Assembly: GCA_030220185.1 (NCBI GenBank)
Contig: JASPKZ010007432.1
Coordinates: forward strand, 1,302,001 to 1,366,000
DNA from: Diploptera punctata
Lineage: Eukaryota; Arthropoda; Insecta; Blattodea; Blaberidae
Length of the DNA stretch: 64,000 nt
Direction of reading: 5' to 3'
In this document: positions 42,985 through 53,899 of the stretch, in pieces
How the letters are laid out: each line of letters begins with the position of its first letter
How positions within the stretch are numbered: position 1 is the first letter of the stretch
The notes under the pieces: generated by a model
What the model saw: the letters and a program-made list of their open reading frames with translations, nothing else
The model's database searches: none
What the model was told of the DNA's origin: nothing
Program-made: the position numbers and the translations under genes

Positions 42985-43210
42985 AGTAGACTCTAGGATT
43001 AGGGCTTCCACCTTTCTAGAAATCGCCGTGAGATGTCAGCCTTGCAAGTCGTGAGCTTTTACCCCCATAATAAGAGTATTGTACGCATTTCCGTAAAGGG
43101 TGAGTCGACTCCAAGACCATGGTCCCGCCAGAAGGTTTAGGTCAGTTAAAAATTCCTGACCCGATCGGGACTCAAACCGTGACGATCCGGCTTGTAGCGT
43201 ATTACCTTAA
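42985..43210 (-). mobile_element. SINE family 1 copy with tRNA head
   Basis: Body as at 8582 (AGATGTCAGCCTTGCAAGTC, GTCCCGCCAGAAGGTTTAGG). The right end gives, on the minus strand, an A-box-like TTAAGGTAATACGCTACAAG and B-box-like ACGGTTTGAGTCCCGATCGG, which fixes the orientation of the family. Confidence 0.65.
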
Positions 43211-43593
43211 CCAACAACTCTTATTTACTTTAATAAATTATCATTAACATGCGCCTTATGTATTCAACCAGGATATGTAATAGTAATCCTAAAATGTCGT
43301 TAAAATTTACTGGAGACTGTGTATATAAAATAATAATAGTAATAGGACATATATCCAAAATATGTGCTGCTAAATCAGCCACTGCATAAACTCGCACTTA
43401 TAAATGAGCAGTCAGCCATTTGATTACTGCTTATATTGTATAACCAAGGAAACCTTAAGTCCGATTCGATCAGTACAGATTAACGACAATTGATTAATGA
43501 TAATGCAAATCTCATGTATATTAGAAATACATTCTAACATAAAATAATTTATTACACACTTTATGTTAGCTTGACCTGTATCTATCTATCTAT

Positions 43594-43920
43594 GTAACTG
43601 AATCTTTCAACGCGTTTTTCGCCCACTTAAAATAATTGGATCGACTTGAAATTTTGTATACTTGTAAAGGACCCGTGACAATACAATAATTTCATATTTA
43701 TTTTCTAAAATCCTGGCCAGAATCATCATAAAATCAAAAAAAGTGTCTTTGTATTTATGTAACGGAATCTTTGAACACGATTTTCACCCACTTAAAAACA
43801 TTGAAACTTTGTATACTTGTAAAGGACCCGTGAAAATACAATAATTTCATATCCATTTTCTAAAATCCTGGCCAGAATCATCAGAAAAATAAAAGTGTCT
43901 TTGTATTTATTTTTAATTAG
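43594..43920. repeat. 165-bp tandem repeat, two copies
   Basis: GTAACTGAATCTTTCAACGC...ACTTGTAAAGGACCCGTGAC...CCTGGCCAGAATCATCATAA recurs 165 bp later as GTAACGGAATCTTTGAACAC...GGACCCGTGAAAATACAATA. The second copy has a ~14-bp deletion (GGATCGACTTG lost). Preceded by (TATC)n. Confidence 0.9.
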
Positions 43921-45029
43921 CCATAGAGTGAAATAAGTAATGACATTAACTTATTAATTGCTATTTCTTCCCTTTCGTATCCAGGCATATTAGTAATATT
44001 GTTAATATTTGCTTGGTTTATTCGTATGCTAGTGAAAATTGTGTCCATTTTGTGAATATTACAAGACATGGTAAAATACTATTCCAATTTCCGGAATTTT
44101 ATAAGATCGCAAAATAAGGTTACAATAATGTTTCCTTATAGAACTTCAGAGGGGTTTTCTTAAATGTATGTCTCCAAAATTTATTCTGTATTTTATAAAA
44201 ACTACTTCCTGATATTAAACTATTTAATGCGACACAGAATGGAGAGAAAAAAAAAGTCAGGTAATACTAATTGCCTAACTAGTTGCATAAACAATGCACT
44301 TGTCAGATTTTTTTATTGAATTCTCACCTAACGTAATGAAATAGATACCGTAGTCGGTATTACGAACTTCACGATTCCTTAAAACAAATAAACAAATAAA
44401 TTATCTTATGCTACTGAAAGCTAATAAACGGAGGAGAGGAAAGTAGAAAAAAAAGAGTGAATTGCAAGAAGTGTATTTAAAAGAACTGGCCTTCAAAATA
44501 AGATATTGATGAAGCACCATAGAAAACATTCTCTGTACTTCAATGGATTTCACAAACTTTAAAGAGAAAAATAGTATAATAGAAAATAAAGGAAGTTTTG
44601 AAATGGATTAATCAAATACACAAGATGAATGTTTCAAATTAGTTTACATAATGAGCAGTCTAATCTTTAGAAAATGAAAAAAAAGTAACACGATTACAAT
44701 ATCGATTACAGCAGTTCAGATGATGAAACAGAGAATAAATGTGCAACAACAAATACGAGTATATAGGGAACGAGTAATTTAATATCGACATTTTTATTTT
44801 ACTTACAACGTAACAATAGACACAACAAAAAGAAAAAAACTTTAAATAAAGTTAGATAAACAAAATTAAATTATTCTAGATTCAAATGCCGTTTTGTCAA
44901 GTTCTCGACATTAACGACAAATTAAAGTTGACCTAGGGAATAATGTATACAATACAAGCATTCGGTCCCTAAAAAATCGACTATAAGACAAATTAAAAAA
45001 AGTATACTATACACGTCTCCATATATATA
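43921..45029. other. AT-rich spacer
   Basis: No gene recognised. A short (TA)n lies at 45019-45043. Confidence 0.5.
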
Positions 45030-45335
45030 TATATATATATATAGTGTTCTGCCCTAGGACAGGTCTTTCACTTCAATCATAGCATTTTCATGGTATGTTT
45101 TGCAGCTTTACTAGGGAATTGCCGTTTGGTGTGATAGCTTCCCGTTGCTTTTCACGCCGGGTATGATAAAATGATGATGATGGCCGGGGACCGTTTGGGC
45201 CTAAAGCTTCCTGACATTTGCCTTACAGACGAGGAAAAAACCAGAAAGAAACCTCTCCCAGGAAGCTAGTCGAGACCGGGAATCGAACTCGGGGTTACAA
45301 GGCAGTACGCTACCTCGATACCACAGCGGTATGCT
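45030..45335 (-). mobile_element. SINE family 3, near full length
   Basis: On the minus strand: head CCGCTGTGGTATCGAGGTAG, GAGTTCGATTCCCGGTCTCG, GGGAGAGGTTTCTTTCTGGT, ATGTCAGGAAGCTTTAGGCC and the 3' end TAGTAAAGCTGCAAAACATA and CCTGTCCTAGGGCAGAACAC. About 300 bp, longer than the two plus-strand half copies. Confidence 0.8.
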
Positions 45336-45477
45336 ACCAGTCCTAAATAACATTGTATGTAATAATTAAAAAGTTTGTAAACACAATAAACCCAAAGGTT
45401 CCAAAATAATTACACAGAAGAACTTTTTAACTATAAATAACTAAATCATGCTAGAAAATTAATATATTATAAAATTA

Positions 45478-45735
45478 CCGATAGATTAGTGGTTAATATA
45501 TTTGACTCACAATGTTGACGAGTTCAAACTTGGCCGAGACAATACTGAATATGGCATCTTTTGGAAGCAACCTAAATACCGTCCATTTCTTGATTTGAAA
45601 CTCGCAAATGGACCTCAGGCCTGTACAATAGATATATAAGTATAATTTGTGAACCCTTTCACCTTCAGCTTTCAATTAAGACTCGTGCCGTTATAGGGTG
45701 CCATTAAATAAATATTATAGCCACCGCTACTAAAC
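45478..45735 (+). mobile_element. tRNA-headed SINE (family 6)
   Basis: Head: CGATAGATTAGTGGTTAATA and GACGAGTTCAAACTTGGCCG. Body: TGGAAGCAACCTAAATACCG and GGACCTCAGGCCTGTACAAT, ending ATTATAGCCACCGCTACT. Its 3' half is repeated at 46053-46176. Confidence 0.6.
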
Positions 45736-45739
45736 GTAA

Positions 45740-45768
45740 GTGTGTGTATGTATGTGTGTGTGTGTATG

Positions 45769-45816
<48 letters not shown>
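45740..45816. repeat. (TG)n / (TA)n microsatellite
   Basis: TGTG/TATG tracts pass into perfect TA repeats. A further (TA)n lies at 46410-46442. Confidence 0.95.
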
Positions 45817-45819
<3 letters not shown>

Positions 45820-45916
45820 TATAAGAAAAATAAATGCCTGGACGGGATTCGAACCCGGATCTCAGAGATCCGGGTTCGAATCCCGTCCAGGCATTTATTT
45901 TTCTTATCATACCATA
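45815..45916. mobile_element. Near-perfect hairpin of a tRNA 3' half
   Basis: The arms ATAAGAAAAATAAATGCCTG...GAACCCGGATCTC and GAGATCCGGGTTCGAATCCC...ATTTATTTTTCTTAT are identical over more than 40 bp around a single central A at 45864. Each arm is T arm plus acceptor 3' strand of a tRNA (B box GGTTCGAATCC). The 5' half of the tRNA is absent. Open frames here on both strands are by-products of the palindrome. Confidence 0.9.
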
Positions 45917-46320
45917 TTAAGCTTGCATTGCTCAATGTTAAACATTTAATTATAACATATATATATAAGTAACTGAAGGAAAATCTCAATGTTTCTTCTT
46001 CTTAAGGGTCAATTTTATATTAATTGGATTATAGCGTTGAAATCATTTCACCGAGGACCTCAGGCCTGTACAATAGATATATAAGTATAATTTGTGAACC
46101 CTTTCACGTCCAGCTTTCAATTAAGACTCGTGCCGTTATAGGGTGCCATTAAATAAATATTATAGCCACCGCTACTCTATAAAGTAAAAATGTTCTCTTT
46201 AATTTGCTTACTTGTTATAGTCAGCTACTAGATGGCAGTGAAGACCGAGTTCTCGCGACATCTAGTAATAATGGAGAATATAATACATATATAAGAAAAA
46301 TAAATGTTTGAATTGGATTC

Positions 46321-46390
46321 GCCTGGTGGTGTAATGAATATCACACTGAGGTACAGACTCAGAGATCCGGGTTCGAATCCCGTCCAGGCA
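46321..46390 (+). tRNA. tRNA-like sequence, loop GTACAGA
   Basis: GCCTGGTGGTGTAATGAATA (A-box region), anticodon stem CTGAG/CTCAG with loop GTACAGA (literal anticodon ACA), B box GGTTCGAATCC and the acceptor end TCCAGGC followed by A. The D arm is reduced. Just upstream, TGTTTGAATTGGATTCG resembles the inverted tRNA 3' end TGCCTGGACGGGATTCG. The flanks ATAAGAAAAATAAAT / ATTTATTTTTAT are inverted repeats. Same 3' half as the hairpin at 45815-45916. Confidence 0.55.
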
Positions 46391-46405
46391 TTTATTTTTA
46401 TCATA

Positions 46406-46444
<39 letters not shown>

Positions 46445-46535
46445 TAACTGAAGGAAAATCTCAATGTTTCTTCTTCTTCTTAAGGGTCAATTTTATATTA
46501 ATTGGATTATAGCGTTGAAATCATTTCACTGAATT

Positions 46536-49525
46536 CGCTAAATTTAAGTACATATTGTCAAACGTTATTTAAACCCACGATCCAGAAATCCGCTAATTAT
46601 AATACAAAATGAAATGTAAAATTAATTTTTTGGGCACAAGAAGTGAATGCAAGAACAAAGTCTTAACCATCACCACAGTTATTAATTTGTTTTTCCAACG
46701 ACTATAAAAATCGAAAATCCATGCTAATGTCAAACTTCTTTTTTGCAATAAAAGGTAGCAGATTTTTCAGTTTATATAACGTTGCATAATGAAAACAAAA
46801 ATTATAGACCATGGGCGTTGTTAAAAGTTTATATGTATAATTAGATCAAAGAGGCAGAGATAGGAAACACAAATTGAAGAAGCTTTAAGAAATGGAAAGA
46901 GATTTAACGCGCTGGTATATCCTGTAGCTTCTCAATATACTTTGTCTCCAAAGTTGGAGGACACAGCTGGCTGAGTTAATTTCTCAACAAAGACAAGCTC
47001 AAAGTCAAAGTTAGTGAATGCTCCAGCACCGTGCAAACAAGCACTTTGCACCCTAAGGCATGCAACAAGCACATCCACCTTCTAAAAAATATACTCTGTA
47101 AACAATGCTATTCCACAAAAACGAAATCAGAACATGGGTGACAACAGAGGAATAAAACATTTGAAAATAGAAGAGCATAACCTACATCTACGTTTGTCTG
47201 CGAACAAATTTAAATTTGGCATCAGATCCAAGTTATTAATTTTGTTTCCCCGTTCTAAATCTGCACAATAGTTCAATGTTGAAAGCTGAGTTTGATTCCA
47301 CATTGTGGATTATTTTAGTCCGGGATCATGATATATATACACACACACAAATTTGAAGTTAAAAATAGATAATTAGTAGACATTTCGAAATAGAATTAAT
47401 GGACCCCAGGCACAAAGGCAAAATTCAAAATATATTTCAGCGAGTAAGTAGGTATCAAGAGAATAACGTGTGATATTCGTATTCGGAAGGTACCATATTC
47501 AAATACCGGTACAAACTTCCAGCTTGGATTTTCTATGCTATTCCTCAGACGTAAAGGCAAATTCTAGGTTGGAATATTTTATAAAATTCACGTCATCGTT
47601 AAACTATCAACCCACTGATGCGACAAGTCTTCTTAACGCTGCTACTCAAATTCATGACGATGCTAGTGAGCACCGGTCCAAAACTCGCCGAAATTTCGTA
47701 AATAAATTTGTTCTTTCACGAGGACTTGTCCCGTAACTTTACTGGAAAACTCCGGCCACATTATAGATTATTCCATTAAAAATTGGAATGGAATGGATTT
47801 TCACACGAATACTCAAAATAAAAAATCTACTAGTATATACAAAGATCCAAGAAACGGTATTAACAAAACTTAGAAAACATTAAATGTTTAATTTATTAGA
47901 TTTTAGATAATACTCGGGTTTGAATTTTAAAAATATTGCATCCATACTAGCCAACACTCTATAAAAAATATGTAATAAACTGTACAATAGATCGCAAGTA
48001 GAGTCGATCGCGAGTTTAAACCCTAAATTCTTTCAATGGATTTAAATTCCTAAACTCCAAAGCGTACTCCTCCTATAGATAACGTTCCAAACGGTCAACG
48101 TTTTAGGTACGGTACCAACATGCATAGCCGTAATCTGGTATGTTATGTAATTTTTTTTATATTTACCACCAACTTTTTAATCATGATAATGTACGAAGCG
48201 AATTAACATAAAATATATGTAGGAAGTCGCCTAAATATGGCGGCGTATAGATGACAAAATACACAATTTCTGACTATTAAAAATTAAAATAGAACAAAGT
48301 CTGAAAGATCTGACATAAACAATAGAGTTCTAAGGTAGTAATCGGGGTGTCCTAGGACCGAATAACTATTGAGATGAAATTACATAATCAAGGCTCATTT
48401 TCATCAATATCGCCAATTCAAATTATTAAAACTAATCCAGTGGACTTATAGAATACACATGACGAACAAAAGAGTATAACAAATATGCAGGTGTATAGCC
48501 ATTAAGAGGTTGCAAGCATTCACAAATAAATTAAAGAATCCCTTACCCACCCAAAAACTCCCTACTCTTGATTTTTTTTTTTTTTTGCAACACGCGTTTT
48601 ATGTTTGCTTCTCTAAAAGATATTTCCTGTAAATCAAGACTTTTCTTCGGCTCGTAGGTGGTTTTTGGAGAGAGATAAGATGAAAAATATTGTATTTTCA
48701 TTATGCTCGTATAATTTGTATTCTGGTTTTTATTTTATTCGTTACTATTTTTGTAGATGCTTGTAACATATTTTAATGGACATACGTCTAGGATGTTTGT
48801 AATACTTTTTTATGTTTATCGTGTGTATTCTATATAAGCCCACTGGGATAATATAAATTACAAAACCAGTGATAGTGCTGAAAATGGGCTTTAGTGTGAA
48901 ACTGCATTTCACCATTAGCTTTGACTATTATTTTCAACATTTTCACGAATATTTTAATTGTCAGAAGTTATCAGACCATTTATCTTCGATATTCGCCATA
49001 TGTATGGGAAATCAGATATCTTCTATGTTAAATCTACTTCGTACATTATTCGTAATTAAAAAGTAGGCGGTAAATATTTAAAAAAAACACACATTTGATT
49101 AATTTGTTACATGATACCAGATTTTAAACACCTACGAATAAAAGGTGATTTGGAACGTGACTTTTAGGAGAGTGCGCTTTGGATATTACAGATTTAATTC
49201 ATGGAAAAAACTTCAACTAGAAAACAAACATATAAAACACGCGTGGCAAAAATAAATAAATAATAAAACGTTAATATTGTCGATCTGAACTTCTGTAATG
49301 CTGTGTTACAATATATATATGAAGTCAAGCTCCAGGCTTATATGTTCACTAAAAGACGCCAGCACAATCAATAAATGTACCTTAACCAAGACCAAAGTGC
49401 GCACCACAATCACTGTTAATATCCGCAGAACATCATGCACAAAAACCGGAGCGCAGAGTAATATTCAATATTATTATACAACTACAAATACAAGTAGGAA
49501 CACATTAAGTGAATATTCACAATAT

Positions 49526-49528
<3 letters not shown>
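46536..49528. other. Spacer with SINE scraps
   Basis: No gene recognised. At about 47462-47620 a degraded tRNA-headed SINE is likely (ACCATATTCAAATACCGGTA; CGTAAAGGCAAATTCTAGGT). At 48228-48245 AATATGGCGGCG resembles a YY1/Pho site without other context. Confidence 0.4.

Positions 49529-49582
<54 letters not shown>
49529..49582. repeat. (AAT)n microsatellite at LINE end
   Basis: About 17 perfect AAT triplets directly beside the 3' end of the minus-strand LINE at 49585, as expected for a simple-repeat LINE tail. Confidence 0.95.
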
Positions 49583-49584
<2 letters not shown>

Positions 49585-49985
49585 GGATTAGACCTTATAA
49601 GGTCTGCTTCGATCTCATATTAGAATTCATCTGTCCATCTTTTACTGGGCCTTCCAACATTTCTCCGTCCTAGTGGTTTGTAATGAAGAATCTATTTCGG
49701 AATACTATTGTTATCCATCCTATTGATGTGGTCCATCCACTCATCTCTCTGTATTGTGTAATTCTATCTAATAGTTTGAATATATTTACCTCTCTTCGTA
49801 AATTTTCATTTCGTTTTCCATCTGTTTTTGTATAGCCAGCAACACTTCTCAGAAACATCATTTTTGACGTTTATATTCTTCGTTCCTGGTTTTTTACTAA
49901 TACCCAGTGTTCTGATCCAAACAGTAGTGTTAGAACCGCCAATGTTTTATAACATTTTAAAAGCGTCTCCTTCATAGTTCCTTTG
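49585..49985 (-). pseudogene. RTE/CR1-like LINE 3' end
   Basis: On the minus strand: TLLFGSEHWVLVKNQERRI, MMFLRSVAGYTKTDGKRNEN, then frameshifted WMDHINRMDNNSIPK and PLGRRNVGRPSKRWTDEF, ending GLIL. This is the same tail type as 37370-37735 (MRYLRSTAGYT...). Confidence 0.75.
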
Positions 49986-50149
49986 AGAGTTCGTTTTATG
50001 GTGTCAATGTAATTCAATTTATTTAATATTTAATTCAATTTATTTAATAATGATATAATAATAATCATAATAACTCAATATTATCTGGTCTTTTATCTTC
50101 ATTACTCAGTACAAAATGCCTAATATTGAAAATATGTCTTATTCGTATA

Positions 50150-50275
50150 GCTGGTATCTTCCACGTAATGATTGGAAAGAATTGGCTCAGGATAGGGATG
50201 TATGGAGAGCTTATGTCCGCGCGGCCATGAACCTACGGGTTCGATAGTGCCAGTGAGTAAAGTATCTTCATCGCT
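50150..50275 (-). mobile_element. SINE family 4 fragment
   Basis: GAGAGCTTATGTCCGCGCGG and CCATGAACCTACGGGTTCGA are the inverse of the body at 41590-41640. Confidence 0.55.
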
Positions 50276-52537
50276 GTTCCAAATCTGTGATTAGTACACA
50301 CAAAGTTAATATTAATAATAATTTCTAATAATAGTGATCTCTTGCCCATGACAGTGTAGAGGCCAGGTAATGTGGACCACTACTTTGAATTTGTTATTTT
50401 TCTTCTTTTAATTAAGGAATGTTAAATTTGTTTAATTACAGTGATTATAAATTATAATTATCATTAGTGTTATAACTATGAAGCATTTAGTCTATATTTA
50501 AGTTTATTTACTCTATTAATTTATACAGACGGGCACAAATAAATCTGAAATTATTTATCACAAATCGTAATTAAAAAGCGTTGGTATTTATTTAACGTTT
50601 TGTAAAATTGTTGTTGGTCATAACATTCACACGGCATTCATCTGCAGACGGCGGTTTTTGGGTTTAGTAAAATTACAAGGATATTAAATAAAATTAATTA
50701 AGTGCAAGTATTTTACAGATAGCATCCTAATTGATAAAATATACGTATTCGTGAACCGATTCGTGGAGGATCCACATTAACCAAATTCCTTCATTATGTT
50801 TAATTATTTTATACAACCCCATGCCATATAATATCAAATCAAACCCGTCAGTATATTAAAACAGCATCTATACAACACATTTCATAAATAAACCCTTCTT
50901 CGCACGAAGAATTAAAGAAACTGGTCTTAAACACATCGAAGTTAACGAGGGGAAGAAGTTAAAATATTTTCTGTTCCAAGGACTGCACCAATTAAAGAAG
51001 ATATAAACAGGGTCAGATTTTATGAATGATCGCCGCTATTATCTTTTAAAATTGAATTTACGTTATCTGCAAAGGACTACTAACTTAAAAATTTGATAAA
51101 AAAAAGTAAATGAAACAAATAAAGAACGATTCTGTAAAAAAAAATTAAATTATAACCATGAATTTGATTTGCATAAACTAGTAAATTTAATAAACTACAA
51201 CTCAAAACAAAATCAATATTTTCCATTGAGTTAAATTACTCAAGCGGTAGCGAATCTGGATTCAAATTCCGATGTCGACAATGAGGTTTTCCTCAGTCGT
51301 CAAGGCAAATCCTGGATTGATTTTTAATTACCAGGATTCGTTTCTTATTATTTACTTCATACTACTAATATAGACATAATTTATATAATTTGTAAAAAAA
51401 AAGTAGACGGAACACGCCCTTGGGTATTAAGGCGTTTACGAATAAAAATAATAATGTTCCAAAAAATTTAAAAGGAAGCTGTGTAGGAGAATGCCTATAG
51501 AAGTGTATGTACATGCTTTGTAAACGGATATTCAATGCTTAAAACAATTACTGTATAGAAAATAGTAAATTTATCAGTACAAAGTAATGATGGTCCATCC
51601 AATAATTATTTCATCCTAATAATATCTTCTGTATTTCATTAAATTATAATTCTCAAGTATATTGTTGTAATAAACCACGCTTAAGGAAAAGCCTGATTCA
51701 ACAGATTATTATAGTGAAATAATTATTGTAACTTGTTGGGATTTGATAAAAAGTTGCAACCTCTGTTCGTTTGTATAATTAGTATTTCTCAACTATTCCA
51801 AAATAAAACTACAGGACTTTATAATCCAAATGTTTAGGAAGGTATAATGAAAGAACAAGAATTCGCTTTGCTTTCGATGTTTCCTAACACATATACTAAA
51901 GTGCGAGGGCGGAACAATGTACAGTTGAAAATGTTACATCACTGCGTAAAACATGGAGAGAAAAAATGGAGAAAATTATATTTGTTTCTCCCAAGTCACA
52001 ATGAATTTCTGAGCAAAAATCACATGAAGGAAGGAAATAAATATATTCTCTTACTAATTTCTCCTAAGAACAAAATGTTAACTTCGACTCTAGCCCACTG
52101 CTAGGATTCTTGGTTAATACAAACCTCGTTATTTTATATATACGAATAACAGACAATCAGCAAAGCAACGTTCCCAGATTACTCATATTTCGGTTGTAGT
52201 AAATGTATCTGAGGAGAGGAAACATTACACTTCAGCCGAGAAATGGATATAAAGACGGAGATTTTGGATTCGAATCACGGAACAGGTGTAAACTTTCCCG
52301 TCTAGTTATAATATTTTCTAATCAATGCATTGAGTATTAATTTAACATAAATTAAGAGGTTTTAAAACTTATAGTTTTATACCATCAATAATTAATTTAG
52401 TTATTTATATTGCGTTACAATATTATTGGTATGAAATTCTATAAATTAAGTATCATTAATGAACGAACATAATTTTATTATAACAAAAATCCTAGCATAC
52501 TGGAAGGTGAAATAGGATTCTCATTATTTGGAATTTC

Positions 52538-52539
<2 letters not shown>
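50276..52539. other. AT-rich spacer with SINE scraps
   Basis: At 51235-51345 CAAGCGGTAGCGAATCTGGA, TTCAAATTCCGATGTCGAC and TTTCCTCAGTCGTCAAGGCA form a degraded tRNA-headed SINE. At 52225-52310 GGATTCGAATCACGG is a possible B box. Otherwise nothing. An ORF at 51847-52104 has no recognisable motif. Confidence 0.4.

Positions 52540-52583
<44 letters not shown>
52540..52583. repeat. (AAT)n microsatellite
   Basis: About 14 perfect triplets. Confidence 0.95.
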
Positions 52584-52587
<4 letters not shown>

Positions 52588-52879
52588 CGTATTAAAATCA
52601 TGTATTTAAAATCGTGAAGACTAAGGATGGGATATACTTTGGACTAGGGATAGTACGAGGGTCACAAGATGGGATCGATTCAGACTTCGATTACGATCAG
52701 AGTCGATTGGAAGCATTTTTTCGAACGAGGAAAATCCTAGGATTAGATACAAACACTGTGAAAATAAGATAAATCACGGCGATAGGCTGCATGCTAATCC
52801 ACAGATAAGAAAATATATTTTTAAAGCAATATATGAAAGGGGTAGGAACTCATTCCTCCAACACAAATAGGAAACATTA

Positions 52880-53040
52880 ATCATCAACAAGGGTTAAGCC
52901 CAATGGCCTGTTCCGATCTCATTATAGGTCGAATTGGTCCTTCCATCTCTTCAATGGTCTTCCCAACAATCTTCTCCCTTTTGGTTTATAATTATACATT
53001 CTTCTTGGTATGCGCTTTTCATTCATTCGTAATACGTACT
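52880..53040 (-). pseudogene. LINE 3' tail fragment
   Basis: On the minus strand QYVLRMNEKRIPRRMYNYKP, KGRRLLGRPLKRWKDQFDL and then the 'I-G-GLNP' type end. Same tail class as 3850-4018. Confidence 0.65.
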
Positions 53041-53334
53041 GAAGAAACATTAAGCAAACAGGATTAAATGTATGGTACATACTAAGAGTCGCCAAAATAT
53101 AAGATAAAAAAAAGAAGAAAGAAAAAGTGCCGGTAAATATGCTGAATTCAAGTATGAACATGCGTTCCAAATACACAATATTTTATTAATGAATCATATA
53201 ATTAAAGGTAGTAACCTGATAAGCCACATTCTATTAAGAAATTATATTTATTACAATGATAGCAAATAAATGTATTGAAATATCCATAAAATGATTTGTA
53301 AATGAGCGTATGAGTTAAAACATATGACACAAAA

Positions 53335-53376
53335 TATACTATCTGCCCTCGGGCAGAATTACTATGGATGGATGGA
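53335..53376 (+). mobile_element. SINE family 3 terminal fragment
   Basis: CTGCCCTCGGGCAGAATTAC followed by TATGGATGGATGG is the family 3' end. Confidence 0.6.
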
Positions 53377-53386
53377 GATATATATA

Positions 53387-53500
53387 CAGGGCTTCCAATA
53401 TAAAACCGGACACGCCTCACGGGGTTTCACCCGTCAGGCTGCGCTCTCTCCTCGTCCGCATTTCACTCTGCCAGCCGCAGAGTGTCCGGCTTTATACTAT
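53387..53500. mobile_element. HTH-MITE, internally deleted copy C
   Basis: GGGCTTCCAATATAAAACCG...CACGGGGTTTCACCCG...CACTCTGCCAGC equals the left end of the elements at 25700 and 56722. It passes after ~85 bp into a decayed right end (GTGTCCGGCTTTATACTATA). The ORF is gone. Confidence 0.75.
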
Positions 53501-53899
53501 ACATATATACTAAAGGAATGCCACAATTTTGTTTGATAATTAGAATAAAGTGTTTTGACATCAAAATCATGTCTCCCTCTCTATTTCAGAGGTAAGGTTA
53601 AGGTTTTAAGGCATTTAAAAAAATAACCAGAGTGCCATCCTGCTGCAACCCATTCCATCTCAACCCCTAACTACAGTTCAAACAATGTAAATAAGCATAA
53701 TATAGAATCATATTTTAACAATTGTTTCCAATTTTCTTTATTTAATAATAACACATGTTTCCATAGATACTACTTTGCAATTGTAAAGAGTATATTAAAT
53801 ACATGAGCAAATAAGTGTAAGTGCGTTTAATAAGCTATTTAATTATACTTGAAATGTGAATTAAGTGTGAAGAATGTGGAATTCATTTTCTTCGTTTCT

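Larger units (their letters stand above)
45612..46535. repeat. Duplicated ~450-bp block containing tRNA-like elements
   Basis: Block 1 (45612-46052) and block 2 (46053-46535) both run: GGACCTCAGGCCTGTACAAT...CCACCGCTACT, a variable stretch, a tRNA-like element with an ATAAGAAAAATAAAT flank, a TA run, then TAAGTAACTGAAGGAAAATC...GCGTTGAAATCATTTCA. The blocks differ mainly in the variable stretch and in the form of the tRNA-like element. Confidence 0.8.

Noticed and set aside
45672..45989. Four overlapping ORFs with 'GFEPGS/GIRTRI' words on both strands
   Set aside because: They arise from the tRNA-half palindrome and TA microsatellite, and composition and symmetry explain them.
49298..49591. 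97-aa ORF ending in poly-Ile
   Set aside because: The Ile run is an (AAT)n microsatellite, and the rest has no motif.
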